From Kondoa malvinella (Eukaryota > Basidiomycota > Agaricostilbomycetes > Agaricostilbales > Kondoaceae): a stretch of DNA of 64,000 nucleotides. The stretch lies in assembly GCA_039545315.1 (NCBI GenBank), contig BCIM01000006.1, positions 62,001 through 126,000 of the forward strand, in the 5' to 3' direction. The first letter of the stretch is position 1; the number at the start of each line of letters is the position of its first letter. The position numbers and the translations under genes are program-made. Under the pieces are notes generated by a model. It saw nothing but the letters and a program-made list of their open reading frames with translations. It was not told where the DNA came from and did no database searches. Shown here piece by piece: positions 48,356-59,967 of the stretch.

Positions 48356-49280
48356 TGCCATCGATTCTGCCCGACGGTCAGTGTCTCTGTTCTCCTTCCT
48401 GCCTTTCTATACCTCCTCCGATCAGACGCTGCATGTGCACTCTTCCCCTAGCCGAAGGCTAAAAGTGTCAAAATGCCCGCGTTCGGCTCGCTTTGATCTA
48501 CGAAATCTTAGAGTAGCCGCCAGCTGACGCGTCTTCTCTGCACAGATGTGGCATGCCTTCCACGCTGCACTGAGCCAAGCACTGCAACGTGAATTCTTCT
48601 ATCGCCCTTGTATATCGGTAAAGGTGCAAGCAGACAATCTTTGGTTTAAGATGATGGTTTAGCTTGATGTAGATATGTTCTTAGCGTCCCAATGATCTCC
48701 GCAGATTATCGCTATACGTTTTGCAATTCGCCAGTCTCGCGCAAGGCTTCGACACTGACATCCAATATACCGCTTCGCAACGCAATCAATATACCTATAG
48801 CAGCTCTCATGACATGCCAAGAAGCCCTGCCTTGTGACTACGAGCTGCGTAATACCCAATTGGCAGGTGACGTTTGGCTCGCATGCAAAAATCTTTGTCT
48901 GGACAGACTTAACGCGCTCTTGTCTCTACGCCTATGCTTCTGTCCCTGCTTTATTGTGTACATATGTGCTCCTACGGCTGGCTGTTCGCTACAGATTGCC
49001 CGCCGATTTATACCATTCCAGTTCGATTTGCTAGAAGTAGCTTACATCGCTCAGTACCTTGCAGGCCCTCGCTGCACAGACTGAATCTGGATTGGGCTCT
49101 GGCTTCAGTCTGGCCATCGTCCGAAACTGACAAGGGCAAAGCACTCTGTTTTGCGTTGCGTACTTGGCCAGCACCTTCTAAGGTATATGGGACGCTTCTT
49201 CTTCTTCTTCTCTCGTTCCGTTCGTACTATACCCTTCTTACCCTCCACCGCCTTCGTCACACCATACCACACGAACTGCG
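48356..49280. other. Gene-poor stretch
   Basis: Over 900 bases without a convincing gene. Open frames at 48692-49398 on the plus strand are rich in Cys and hydrophobic residues but have no starts, no family resemblance and no clear splicing logic. A CTT tract lies just before the next gene. This could be a long promoter or leader, or hold a noncoding RNA; I see no evidence either way. Confidence 0.35.
49195..49212 (+). repeat. CTT microsatellite in a leader/promoter
   Basis: Nearly six uninterrupted CTT units sit about 70 bases before the ATG at 49281. Pyrimidine tracts like this are common in fungal core promoters and leaders. Confidence 0.8.
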
Positions 49281-49686
49281 ATGGACATCACCCACAGAAC
49301 ACTCTATTTCCTTGACCGCCCAACCAGAACTCTTGCCGTTATGCAATGCGCCCTGCTTGCGACTACGACAGAATCGGCAATCTCAGCCCTCTATATGACC
49401 ATGCGGGACCAAGATCTCAAGGCTCTGAGCAAACACCGTGTCGCCCGCAGAATCGCAGGAACCGCCGTCACCATGATCGAAGAGTGCGCGAAAGCATCCA
49501 ACGATCCGTCATGCCCGCCCGAGAAGGTTGAAGTGCTTCTCAAGGCCAGAAGTGTCTTTGTGGACCTCCTACAAGATGTTGGTGTTCTTTCCTCTATTGT
49601 CCCATTTCTCTCTTTTTGCAGCTTGCTGTGACTATTGCTCTCTCGTCATGTATCACTCCTGGGGCCCCGAGGTTGACCAGGCATAA
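49281..49686 (+). CDS. Short helical protein of unknown function
   Basis: The first exon encodes MDITHRTLYFLDRPTRTLAV and about 95 further residues that look helical and basic (DLKALSKHRVARRIAG, VTMIEECAKASNDP, VEVLLKARSVFVDLLQDV). An intron at about 49580-49620, with a pyrimidine-rich TTTTTGCAG acceptor, leads to a short final exon ending LVMYHSWGPEVDQA with TAA at 49684-49686. The total is about 132 residues. I do not recognise the family. The CTT-rich leader and clean splice support a real gene. Confidence 0.6.
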
Positions 49687-50218
49687 CAGTCATGACTTTT
49701 CGACCTGTCAAGGGCTTTACTTTGTCTATTTCAATCCGCCCTGGGGACACAATACTAGATTGCGCAGGCCTTCAGCTGATCAGTGCTAAGCGTATGGCAA
49801 TCGTCGTCGAGATGTCAAACAGTCCTACATTCCTATCTTCACTGCTGCGTTGTCGCATCTGTCGTTTACTTGGCCAAGCGCTGATTGACTCGATTGTCTC
49901 TTACAGGCCAAAGCTTATGGCGGACTTTTGCACTCTCAATGTACCAGCGAGGTGAGGCAATGCAATACAAATTCTCTGCTGGATTCGTCCTCTAAGCTAG
50001 CATGATGCAATGCCAGGTAGTGATCGCTTGCTGTTGCGCTGCTAATCTATCTGCTTTCCCGGCAGCGTTCTGATCAGTCAAAGTCAGTCAAGTTCTGCTT
50101 CGGGTGAGCGAAGCAACATACTGTCCACGCTCTCGATCATAAGTTAGGGCCCAGCTGACAATCTCCGACTTCTCTGCTCGACTTTCCACCCAGACAAGCC
50201 AAATCTCCCTTTTCACAT
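49687..50218. other. Convergent intergenic region
   Basis: About 530 bases lie between the short helical gene and the end of the PFA4-like gene. An open frame at 49692-49955 has no family resemblance. Nothing else was seen. Confidence 0.35.
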
Positions 50219-51865
50219 TCAATCCGCTCCCCAGGAATCGTCCGAATCACTCTCCATTGCAGGCGCATAGACATTGTATCGATCATGCGCCAGCACATCC
50301 GGAAATCCTTCTCGCGCCGTATCCAAATACGGTCTCAATAGAGCTTCTCGATCAATGGCGCGGACTTCCATTTCGCCAAAGCTATCTCGTCTGACGTGTA
50401 ATTGGCCAAGCGGGACATCGTCATCATCTGAAGGTGGTTCGTAGTCTGGATGATAGGGCGGTAGTGACGACGCAGTAGAATGAGAGTATAATGCGGGATT
50501 TAGTTGATCTGAGCCGTAGGTGAATGGGTTTGTTGGCTGTCGAGGCCGGCTGGTGGACACGTAGGAGTCGACTGGTGGCCAGGCATATTGCTCCATCGGA
50601 TCTGTCGAGTGAAGCAGGGCATCAGCCTGATACAAGTACTGTGCGAAGATTCATCACAAGCGCGAGACAGACGAAGAAAGACTTACACGAGTCATTTTCA
50701 CACCATCGCCTGCATATCCGCTTCTTCCTCATGCGGTTGTGCCTCTTCATCCAAAGAAGAAAGCCACTTACTGACGTTCTTCCCCGTCGGGTGCGTCAGA
50801 CCATCGCCCTGCGAATGTTGAGGCCAACACCACCACAACATCTTTTGTCCCAAGATCGCGCGAACATTGCTCATGCAACCCAAATCATAGGGATATCTGA
50901 TCTCCTTTATTCGACCTTTCCGCATCAGAACAGCAGCTTTATCCTTTTCCCAACCTTCTATCGTCGTCGTGTTTGTGCAAAGACACCAAAAGTGATATAA
51001 CGAGAAGAGACCGACGGCGAGCAAAACAGGTAAACAAGTAGCATAATTGGCAATGAGGAAACCGGTATAGAGCTCGCTGAATTCTCGATAGCGGTATTCA
51101 AAGATGGTGTAGCTGATCAAGTAGATATGGTAAGTGCAGGCTAGGTCGACGTAGAATAGAAAGCGGTAGAAGTGAGCTAGGTTGTGATGGCCGATGCAAT
51201 TGTTGACCCATGCTAGAAAAAAGAGGTTCAGCATCAACCTCTAAGCCAAGTGAATAGTACATACGACAGTGGTGGTCCATTTTGAGGACACAGCGCTTGC
51301 ACTGCCTGCAGTGATGCGCCCGAGGCGGTTTATAGTTCTGGCACATTCGACAATATCGAGTCTCTCTAGTCAGTCTCTTGACTTCAACTACTTCTTGATA
51401 CGTTTCGTCTACTGGCGGCACCTTTACAGAGAGCTTAGCAGAGGGAACTAGAAGACGGCTTCGGAAACAACTCACCCATCCTTTCGGCACAGACCCAGGA
51501 TCCGTATTGACGCATTTGTAATAGTTGATGAAGATCAAGATGACCAGTATGTTGCTGCAGAGCAGCACAAGACACGTCAAACGCGCACCCAGCAATCTCG
51601 CACGAGAGGAAAACAAACAATGGAATGAGACGCTTCAGCAAGAAAGCAGCAGAATGGTAAGGATATGAAGGAATGATAACGAATAGCTGTGAGGTATATG
51701 CAATGAAGCTGATGAGGCAGACAGTGCCAGAGACCCTAGACAGGTAGAATCACCGCATAAGCGCTGAACTGTGTCTACGAAAGCGTCTAGCGTCTCGTAC
51801 CAGATGCGGCCCAGCAGCCTTGAAGGCGGCGGAGGTTTGTCTGTGTCGCTGGGCATGCTCCTCAC
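50219..51865 (-). CDS. DHHC palmitoyltransferase (Pfa4-like)
   Basis: This is a four-helix S-acyltransferase that palmitoylates membrane proteins; in yeast Pfa4 acts on chitin synthase Chs3 at the ER. The first exon (MRSMPSDTDKPPPPSRLLG) encodes a cytosolic start and membrane segments follow (LVLLCSNILVILIFINYY). The cysteine-rich core reads TRYCRMCQNYKPPRAHHC, RQCKRCVLKMDHHC and, after an intron splitting the Pro codon, WVNNCIGHHN. Helices 3 and 4 follow (FYRFLFYVDLACTYHIYLIS, CLPVLLAVGLFSLYHF) with the TTxE motif present as NTTTIEGWE. A Pro/Ser/acidic C-terminal tail ends DDSWGAD at 50219. It is divergent from AFG2 with only about 44 bases between start codons. Confidence 0.9.
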
Positions 51866-51909
51866 TCTCTTCTGTATATCGTTGGTCGTATTGCTCCAAC
51901 GACCGAGAG
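51866..51909. promoter_or_regulatory. Very short divergent intergenic gap
   Basis: Only about 44 bases (53 if the PFA4-like protein starts at its second Met) separate two outward-pointing start codons. The promoter elements or transcription starts of at least one gene must lie inside the coding region of the other. Confidence 0.55.
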
Positions 51910-54693
51910 ATGGCCAAAGCAGGTCAAATGCTTACTGCACAGCTACAAACGAGCTCGACTTCCAATGCCGTGTCCAACTTGAGAGGATCAAGACGAATAC
52001 ATCTGCCTCCAGAGTTTTTACAAAATGCGAAATTAGCTGCAGGCGATTTTGTCGTCGTCAAGAGCGCTTTGCAGGCCAAAGAGCTAGAAGACAAGGTCTC
52101 TATCAGTGGCGAAGGGAGTGGTGCTGTGCAAGAAAAGTCAACAGCCTTTGTTGTAGCCATCGCTTGGCCTTCATTCTCGGGAGACGCTCAAAGTGACTCG
52201 TCTGCCTCTCTCACGCAAAAGCTGTCTGATGTACCAGCCAGATGCATACTTGTCGTCATCTCTCATGGAACAGCTATCGTATATCTCGCCTGGAGATCTG
52301 ATCACTGTCCTACCAATGACAAGAAGCGGGTTGAAAGGCTCACCAGCAGTAAAGCTACAAGTAGCACAGGAAGAAGGGGGGTCGAAAATCTCACAGTCGG
52401 ACAATCTTTTGCTTGCGTACATCAAACAGACTCTCAGTTCGTCCGAAAATGTGCAATGCCATACTGCTTTTCTTAGACTCTTTGTGTTCTAGTCGATATC
52501 AAATGCGTTACTGCCAACCAATCTTTTGATGTGATCTATAATGGTATCTCGCGTACTTTCAAGATCTCTAAACTGGAATTCGAGCCAAGTCGAGCCAACG
52601 CAGATATTGCCTTGGTCGAAACAGCTACTTCCGTCAGTATACAAGAGCCTGCTACTTCAAGCAAACCACAGACTGCGGCTGGTGATGCTCTCCTACACGC
52701 AGGAGCTAAAGCAGGCTATTCTGCTATCGGCGGCTTGTCTACCCAAATCGAAATCATTCGCGAATTGGTCGAGCTACCTCTCATGCGTCCAGAGCTGTAT
52801 GAGCACTTCGGTCAGTCTGTGTCTGACTCTAGCGCTTACGTGCTTAATTCGTTCGCCTGGACTGACAGACATGCAACCACCTCGCGGCATTCTCTTACAT
52901 GGTCCACCTGGAACAGGCAAAACCCTACTGGCCTCGACTATCGCGCTCTCACTCGGTGTACCTACCTTCTCAATCGCTGGCGCTTCTCTTTCTTCACCCT
53001 ATCACGGCGAGACTGAATCCCGCCTACGTGAGATATTCAACCAAGCGAAAGAAGCTGGTCCAAGTGTGATCATACTAGACGAAGTCGATGCTTTAGCACC
53101 AAAAAGGGAAGATTCGGGAGAGGTTGAGAAAAGGTTGGTAGCAGAGTTATTGACTTTAATGGATGGGTTGGATAGTAAGTCTGGGTCTGAAAACGAGGGA
53201 AACAAGAGGTCGAGAGTTGTTGTGGTCGCTTGCACGAATAGGCCGAATGCTATTGATCCTGCTTTGAGGCGACCTGGAAGGTTTGATCGAGAAATAGAGA
53301 TAGGTGAGTCTGCTTGCTTCTGCTACTTATAGCTCTCATCCGGTTTGGCAGGCATACCGGATGTGGAAGCGAGACTCGATATACTCAAAGTCGTTCTGCG
53401 CAAGACACCTCACGCTCTGAACTATGGCACACTGCAGTCACTAGCAGCAAGAACGCACGGCTTTGTTGGTGCAGACTTGGCTTCCCTAGTACACTCGGCC
53501 GGTCTCACCGCTATCCGTCGAGCACTGAAACAATGTACTCCCCTCTCTGATATGCGCCTACAAGAAAGCGACGTAGAAGCAGCCATGCTCGTCACTCGCC
53601 CCTCAGCAATGCGCGAAGTCTTCCTCGAACTTCCACAAGTTCGCTGGGCAGATATAGGCGGACAAGAAACAGTCAAGCAGAAACTAAGGGAGTGTGTCGA
53701 ATGGCCCTTAACGCGTAAAGATACCTTCAAGCGGTTGGGCATACGACCGCCTACTGGGATTCTGCTTTATGGTCCCCCTGGAAATAGCAAGACGCTTATT
53801 GCGAAAGCTATGGCTACTGAAGCTGGTTTGAACTTCTTGGCTGTCAAGGGTCCAGAGGTGCGTCGATGCTCAGACAGGCCTACAAAGGCCTCCACTGAAT
53901 AGATGTACAGATCTTTAATAAATACGTTGGCGAGTCTGAACGCTCGATACGAAGTTTGTTCCAGAAAGCTAGGGCAGCTGCTCCATCTATCCTCTTTCTT
54001 GCAAGTCGATAATAACGTATTGTCGCAAAAGTGCTAATGCTTTGTTCAGGACGAGATCGATGCTATAGCGAGCTCAAGATCATCGCACGCCGGAGGCGAG
54101 AGCTCTACAGGCGACCGAGTCCTCACTACGCTTCTAACTGAAATGGATGGCCTCGAATCGCTGCAAGGTGTAATCGTGCTGGCGGCTACGAACAGGCCAG
54201 GGGCGATAGTGAGTCTTACGAACGGGGATGCTGTACTCTGGCTAATTCTTGGCTAGGACGCTGCTCTGCTTAGACCTGGACGGTTAGATAGAATACTCTA
54301 TGTCGCGCCTCCAGATCTGGCGTCCCGAAAAGCTATCCTTGCTATCAATTTGGCCAAGATGGAGACCGAGCCAGAAGTGGACATAGATATGCTTGCTGAG
54401 CTGGTCAGTGTCTGGTTAGCCTGTCTGGATCGTGCTCAGTCGGTGCTTTTAGGCGGATGGCTGTTCAGGGGCAGAGCTCGTCTCGATATGTCAAGACGCT
54501 GCTCTTTTGGCAATGAACGAGGACGTCGATGCACCTTTTGTGAGTCTCTCTACGCAGTTGCCCATTCTATTGCTGATCCGGTTTGCAGGTCAAGCAAGCA
54601 CATTTCACCCAAGCGGCAGTCAGCATGCGACGTCGAATAACGCCTGATATGCTGGAAGAGCTAGAAGCATGGCGTGATCAAATTGGTGCTTGA
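51910..54693 (+). CDS. AFG2: AAA ATPase of 60S ribosome biogenesis (Afg2/Drg1, SPATA5 family)
   Basis: This hexameric type II AAA ATPase releases Rlp24 from cytoplasmic pre-60S particles. Start [13 protein letters not shown], then a double-psi-barrel-like N-domain ([33 protein letters not shown]). D1 begins [20 protein letters not shown], with Walker A GPPGTGKT and Walker [11 protein letters not shown], sensor/arginine region [21 protein letters not shown]2 has [18 protein letters not shown], Walker [26 protein letters not shown], Walker B FLDEIDAI (split by an intron) and [20 protein letters not shown]. The Asn-Ser in the D2 P-loop matches the Afg2-type GPPGxSKT variant and separates it from Cdc48. 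The C-terminus ([14 protein letters not shown]) ends 28 bases from the next gene's stop. Confidence 0.94.
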
Positions 54694-54721
54694 GTGTATC
54701 TAATGCAATGGTATCTCCGCT

Positions 54722-56167
54722 TCAACCCTCCTCGTCCGTCAATTCTTCCTCGTACGAGATGCCCGCCGATTGCCATCCTTCTGTCTTGATCCACGTCCAC
54801 CCATCTGAAGCTGGTGGGAAAGGAATTGGTACCAATATTGATATAGGGTGGCTATGATAGATCAGCTGTTAGACGCCTTGACGAGGTAGAGAACGCACTA
54901 CTTTCCCATCGGTGTGATGTTGAAGAATTGGGCCAAATTCCTCCTTTTGCCAAGATCATAAGGATTAATGAACTTTCTTTCTCGACTTTTCGCCAGCGTG
55001 CGGTAGTACCTGCGAACAATCAGCTTGACCCAATCTAGGAAAGGACTGAACTGACTCGTTATCTGAACTTTCTACTGATGTTTCACCCCTTGCTATCAGC
55101 CAGAATTGCCAGACTGCCATGACGGATAAAGCGAAACCCATCAAAGCAGATAGCACAAAGAGCAGCAGGGTGCAGAATTTAGGCGTGTAGTAATATTCCG
55201 ACCACTGTGCGCAGTTCAATAGCCCTTTAGATCGCGAAAGACCTATGCCCTGATCATACGCACGATGTGATTGAAGTCAAATAATCTCCAGGCTGTTCTA
55301 TAGCCAAAGAGACAGACCAGAAAGGCCGAGATGGCCAGGTAGGTCATGAAGAGGACAAAGTAGCGCTCGTTGTTCAACCCAACGCAAGCATTCAGCCAGA
55401 CCTGTTCGTCCCGAGTTAGTCAACTACTCTCAGCACGATTGCATGTGGACTCACGCAGTGATGACTATGCCAGTTCAAGTTCACTTAGCCAACCGAATTG
55501 ATTAGGCTGCCGACTTACTCGTATTTGTAGCTACATTTCATTCAGCTGAGATGCATTTGGATTGAGGACTACGTACAAGCAAGTCCCACATATCCTGCAA
55601 TGATGCGCTCGTTCAGGCTTTGATGGCTCAACACCACTACTAGTCGGGCATTTCTTGCATGTCCTCGCTTGAGATCTTTGCAGCCTCTGCTGATGCTCCG
55701 GCGATGGATCATTGACAGGCATAGGAGCGTGTTTCTTTGTTTGCAGCGCTTTAATGGCTGCCTGACGTTTCGTCCTTTTCTTGACGAGAAAGTAGTTGCA
55801 TAGAGCTGGTTGTTCGCGCGTACTTCCGTCTCGTGGTGATCCAGCTGAGACTGTGCAGCTCATGTAGTAGTGGAAGCAGAAGGCATAGACCAGGTAGGTA
55901 GAGAGCATCGTTCCAAACAGCGAGATGAGCCACGGTGTATCAGGTTGCCAGAAGACATCTCGGAAGACGACGTCAAAGTAGACGACGATGCAGACGCCCA
56001 AGAGAATCCAAGCGAAAGCTACAAAGACAGGACCGGTGACACCTGTTGACTGGTATTCAGCGCGAGAAATGCTCTTCAGACAGCGACGAACCGATAACGC
56101 GATCTCCAAATCTCTCGAGCCGCTTGCAGCAGGCAAAGACGGCACCGCTTAGCTTTCGCAAGACCAT
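54722..56167 (-). CDS. DHHC palmitoyltransferase whose core is split by microexons
   Basis: This is a second zinc-finger S-acyltransferase, distinct from the PFA4-like one. Start at the ATG 56167-56165, CCKRLERFGDRVIG joins GVTGPVFVAFAWILLG across an intron (about 56093-56046). Two helices follow (FVAFAWILLGVCIVVYFDV, LISLFGTMLSTYLVYAFCF), then a Lys/Pro loop and the Cys-rich domain: KPERAHHCRICGTC, then the joined FYKYDHHC and VWLNACVGLNNERYF. The FYKYD part is in a 12-base exon (55530-55519) and the rest of DHHC in a 10-base exon (55464-55455). Helices 3 and 4 lie near 55350 and 55150. The conserved C-terminal NPYDLGKRRNL (PaCCT-like) is present. It ends EELTDEEG. Pfa3- or Swf1-like assignment cannot be made by eye. 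Confidence 0.85.
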
Positions 56168-56656
56168 CTGACTGATTGAGACACTGCAACGCTGGAACCA
56201 ACCCAAACGCGACAGTTTCGAATACTTACACAACGTACCTCAACGTGCCCTGTTCTCGCGTCTTTCGTCTGTGTCTCGTTCTCTCTCTTCTCTCTTTTAC
56301 ATGGGGATGCTCTACGTTTACGGCCAGAGATCCCACGAGCTTATTAAGAGTCCTGTCCTGCTTAGATGACGTGACTTGATCGAGACCCCGCTCGGCCGGA
56401 TTGTCGCGTAAGCAAACTCTCAAAAATTTAATAGCGAGGTTGTTGTTGTTCAAAACACCGCCTGCTACCCAGCCTCTTTCAAGCAGCGAGGCCTCGCTAG
56501 AACACGCAAAGGGATCAAAACGCATCGTCTTAGCGTTTCACCGGACACTCAGTCAGCAAAGACCAGAAGAGTAAGCAAGACGGGACTCGCACGGAGCCCG
56601 ATTACCGACGAATTCAATCTGCTCAGCCGTGCGAGGACGACTCTTCCTCTTCAACC
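56168..56656. promoter_or_regulatory. Divergent promoter region
   Basis: About 490 bases lie between the DHHC gene and the basic Ser-rich protein gene. A TTATTAA-like A/T patch and CT tracts occur near 56260-56440. No coding exon was recognised. Confidence 0.35.
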
Positions 56657-57328
56657 ATGTCAACTATCACAATGCAGCGACAGGAAGAACATCAAGCGCT
56701 GTCCATCTACTTTTACGCTATCTTAATGTCCATAAAGGGCATCGTCGAGTCACTCTGGCGAACGCTCTTTCCGCAGAAGATCACTCGACCGCCCTCAGAG
56801 ACTAGAGCGCGGCCAGCTCACCCACGCAAGTTCTCTGCAGCTTCTACTCTTTCATCCACTCCTACATTAGTCGAACCATCAGAAGAACACTGCACACTCG
56901 ATACAGTCAGTCTAGCTTCTAGCGATACTCTGGTAGACGAGCCCGAATCTCTGTCTCGAACAAGCTCAATTGACAAGAAGCACTCGCTCTGTCCTGAAAG
57001 TTGCAAGAAGCACCTAGCCAAATTTCGCAAGTCTCGTTCGACCTCTCCACCTACTTCTCCTACCAAATCTTCATCTCAAACACCTCTTCTTTCACCAAAA
57101 AGAAGCAATACCATGCCTATGAAAAAGTTTGCCAATTCACCTTGCAAAGTCCTTCGACGTTTGGGCTCGCATCCTCCACCTCCGACTCGCTCTCAGACCT
57201 TAGACACGCCTACGATACCTGAAACAAGTCAGAAAAGCCAGGAGACATTAGTGGATAGGGAACAGGTTGGTTTGAGAAGCGTCAGTGTGAGCGGGAAGCC
57301 TACCAGTAGGAGAAGGAGGAAGGCGTGA
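56657..57328 (+). CDS. Intronless basic Ser/Pro/Thr-rich protein
   Basis: A single uninterrupted frame of 223 residues, unusual in this intron-rich window. It starts MSTITMQRQEEHQALSIYFY and has one hydrophobic-amphipathic helix near the N-terminus (LSIYFYAILMSIKGIVESLW). The rest is Ser/Thr/Pro-rich with many possible phosphorylation sites and several Lys/Arg patches (KKHLAKFRKSRS, SRRRRKA). The family is unknown. A membrane-associated or nuclear regulatory role would be guesswork. Confidence 0.55.
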   Translation: MSTITMQRQEEHQALSIYFYAILMSIKGIVESLWRTLFPQKITRPPSETRARPAHPRKFSAASTLSSTPTLVEPSEEHCTLDTVSLASSDTLVDEPESLSRTSSIDKKHSLCPESCKKHLAKFRKSRSTSPPTSPTKSSSQTPLLSPKRSNTMPMKKFANSPCKVLRRLGSHPPPPTRSQTLDTPTIPETSQKSQETLVDREQVGLRSVSVSGKPTSRRRRKA

Positions 57329-57711
57329 TGAGCTGAGAGTGATACGACGTTGTTGGATCTCTGCGAGAATGGCCAGCAAGTGTTTTTGGCAGAACGGGAA
57401 TGAGCTATTGTTTGTGTGACTCTTCAGCTGTGCATGGTGAGCTCTTTCCTCCCTTGACCTGTGACTACGAGCTGATGCTGTTCTAGCTTTCTCAGCTCTG
57501 TACTATACTATACTGCTTGAATGGGCTTTCCCCACCCGATCACATTTGGACGGAGTTCTGATGATAAGGCTAAGATGGGGTATGGCATGCAATGGTTCGC
57601 TTTTGATGTACAATATTACATGTATGGTATGACGGATCTACACATCTCTTTGACATCATTATGCTTTTACTACGTACCTATGCTCTTCCTTGATTTGGAC
57701 AACCTTCTGCC
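57329..57711. other. Convergent intergenic region
   Basis: About 380 bases hold the 3' flanks of two genes. Open frames here show no coding character. Confidence 0.35.
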
Positions 57712-59967
57712 TCACTGCATTGTCACAAACGCTTGATCCCGCGCTGCTTCCTCTTCATCCTCCTGTTCTTCTGCTGCAAAGTATGATAGCTCGTCTTCTG
57801 ACCCATCCTCATCGGCCGCCGATCTGGCCGACTTCAATCGTTCGCGATACGCCAGAGCTGAATTGTATACTGCATCATACTAGAAACATCTCTTAGTCTC
57901 GCGTTGGTCAGAGATAGAAGGAAACTACCTTGTCAAAAGCAGATCTAGCCAGGGGTAGCGTGACCTGTTCCCTTTTCCGAACATCGAATCTGTGAACCGT
58001 CTGATTCGCCCAACCCACATCTATCGCAAAGGGCGCTTCTTGAACCTTTTCGAACGGGTTGTACATGTCGCCCATATTGACTTGAGGCGAATGGACTAGA
58101 GGAGTGTAAAGAGGTAGTTCTTTGATGCCTAGTAAAGCTGCTGTTTCTATCTGACGAGTGTAGGTTGAGTATGGGAGAGAAGCGTCTGGTAGAAAGAGGT
58201 CGGAGGCTGCTAGGGCTACTAATGCGTCGTCTGAATCTGTAAGAATCTTGATCTGAGAATATTGGTTGAAAATTGCTTCGACCGCTGAAGGAAGGTTGTA
58301 TTTATGCGAGAGCCAAAGAAGTAGGACATATGGAGAGGTATCGGTCTTGCTCAGCTCATGCATAAGATTTCTAAACGATTCGGCATGTAGGGAATCCGCG
58401 GCTAGTCGATGATATATGATGACATTGCTTGAAGGCTGGAAAGAATGCTTGATGCCCAAATGCGAACGAGCAGCAGCTTTAAGCGCATAGATATCCGTAG
58501 CACAATCTGCAGATGCAACGTCCTGACGAGAGCAAAGCACTTGCTGTATTCTCGCTACACTGACAGCGCCATCAATACCGTGGTATCGTTCTTCGCTTGC
58601 CAAACGTAATAGATCAGGCATGATTGCTTCTTTCATATTGGGATGTGCTGTTTGGCGTATCAATTCTGAACCAAGCTGTTCTGATGGTAGCACGACATGA
58701 TCTGCCGAGGCGACGCCTATCGCTGAAGGAAAGATGATAGCGGGCTTCGCGTCTAGTTCAAGGTGCGCAGTGAGCAATTTGAGGACCTTGCGCGGAACGA
58801 AGGATTTCAGTGTGCCCAGGGAGAAATGCGTCAATAACTCTTGGGAGAGGTCTTCGTGCATCGAGTATACGGTAGCGATTGAAGGTGCTTGGATTGATTG
58901 CCGAGTTTGTGACAGGGTATGCCGTAGAAAAGGCAAGAAGAGGGCGCAAATCGAGCCATGAGCGTGAACGACTGTATGCGATGACGAAGTGCTGTCTTCC
59001 TGTGCATCTTCCGACATAATGTCGTCAAACAGAGTCGTGCCTTCCGCTGAGGTCAGGTAAGTGACCAATTCAGCCGAGGCTTTCGCAAAATAGACATCTT
59101 GCAAAGTGAGGGACCACGATTGTCGTTGCTTGAAAGGTGCTTTGTATGGCTTGCGGTGTCCAGGTTCGATGAGGAAGACGTTCATGGTGGTATAGCTGCT
59201 ACCCGAAGTCTCGGCGAAAGAAGTATGATTCCATCTCTGCAAGAAGACGCGAAAGTTGACGGCGAGATCGTTCTCCATCGGGACATTCAGTTCAGCAAAC
59301 TTTTTCAACTTGTTGTACTTTTTCTTGATCGCAGGATAGTAAGGCATGATGATAGAGGTGTTGTACAGAGGAGAATCTTGCTGCTTGATAGCGAGACTGG
59401 TGAGGAGGTCAGGCAACAAGTCGTCGCCCGAGTTGCTGAGACTGGGTCCGAAAGACTGTGTGACGTGCAGTAGGCGAATATTCTGCCGAGATGGAGATTC
59501 CGGAAGCTTGAGTGGATGGTATTTGTGCATGTCATATCTCCCTCTCCCTGCGTTTACTCAGCTTTAGTAGGGACAAACGCATATAGACTCACGCAACGAC
59601 ACTTGCGGAAGCTTGGAGCCAACCTGAGCCACACTCGGCTTCCCTGCAGAACCTCGCATCCAATAGAGCCCTGCACCCAGCAAGAGCAGCAGTCCAACCA
59701 ATCCAGCAGAACGATAGGCAGACGAAAGTGATCTCCAAGCCGATTGAGTCCATTTCCGTAGGTTCTCCCTAGCTTCATTGACTCTTGTAACTGGCTCAAC
59801 AGCGCCAGATCGCTTCCGTCGCGTAGGTGAACTGTTGCTGCTGCCTTTCTCCAAAGCAGTGGACAGAACTGCGTTCACTCAGCTCGACGTAGTCTCGCGC
59901 AGTCTAATTTACCTCTTCTGTGCAAGCCTTTGGCACTTGGGCTGCTACCCAGACCGAGCTTGTCCAT
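57712..59967 (-). CDS. Membrane-anchored GT5-like (starch-synthase-fold) glycosyltransferase
   Basis: The first exon starts MDKLGLGSSPSAKGLHRR at 59967. After an intron, a basic Ser-rich stretch and one transmembrane anchor follow (GLVGLLLLLGAGLYWM), so it is a type II membrane protein. The long exon 59530-57908 begins after MHKYHPLKLPES with LLHVTQSFGPSLSNSGDDLL and SLAIKQQ, NTSIIMPYY, which resemble the N-lobe of GT5 starch/glycogen synthases. Further on are VVHAHGSICALFLPFLRH, IATVYSMHED and, in the C-lobe, NVIIYHRLAADSLH and ASDLFLPDASLPYSTYTRQI. The usual GT5 KxGG loop is degenerate (NSGDDLL). A last exon after a short intron gives YDAVYNSALAYRERLKSARS and an acidic tail to TGA at 57712-57714. 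Substrate and activity are unknown. Confidence 0.6.

Noticed and set aside
48692..49398. Open frames with hydrophobic/Cys-rich products upstream of the short helical gene
   Set aside because: No consistent exon chain, no family match, and they overlap the next gene's leader and start in other frames.
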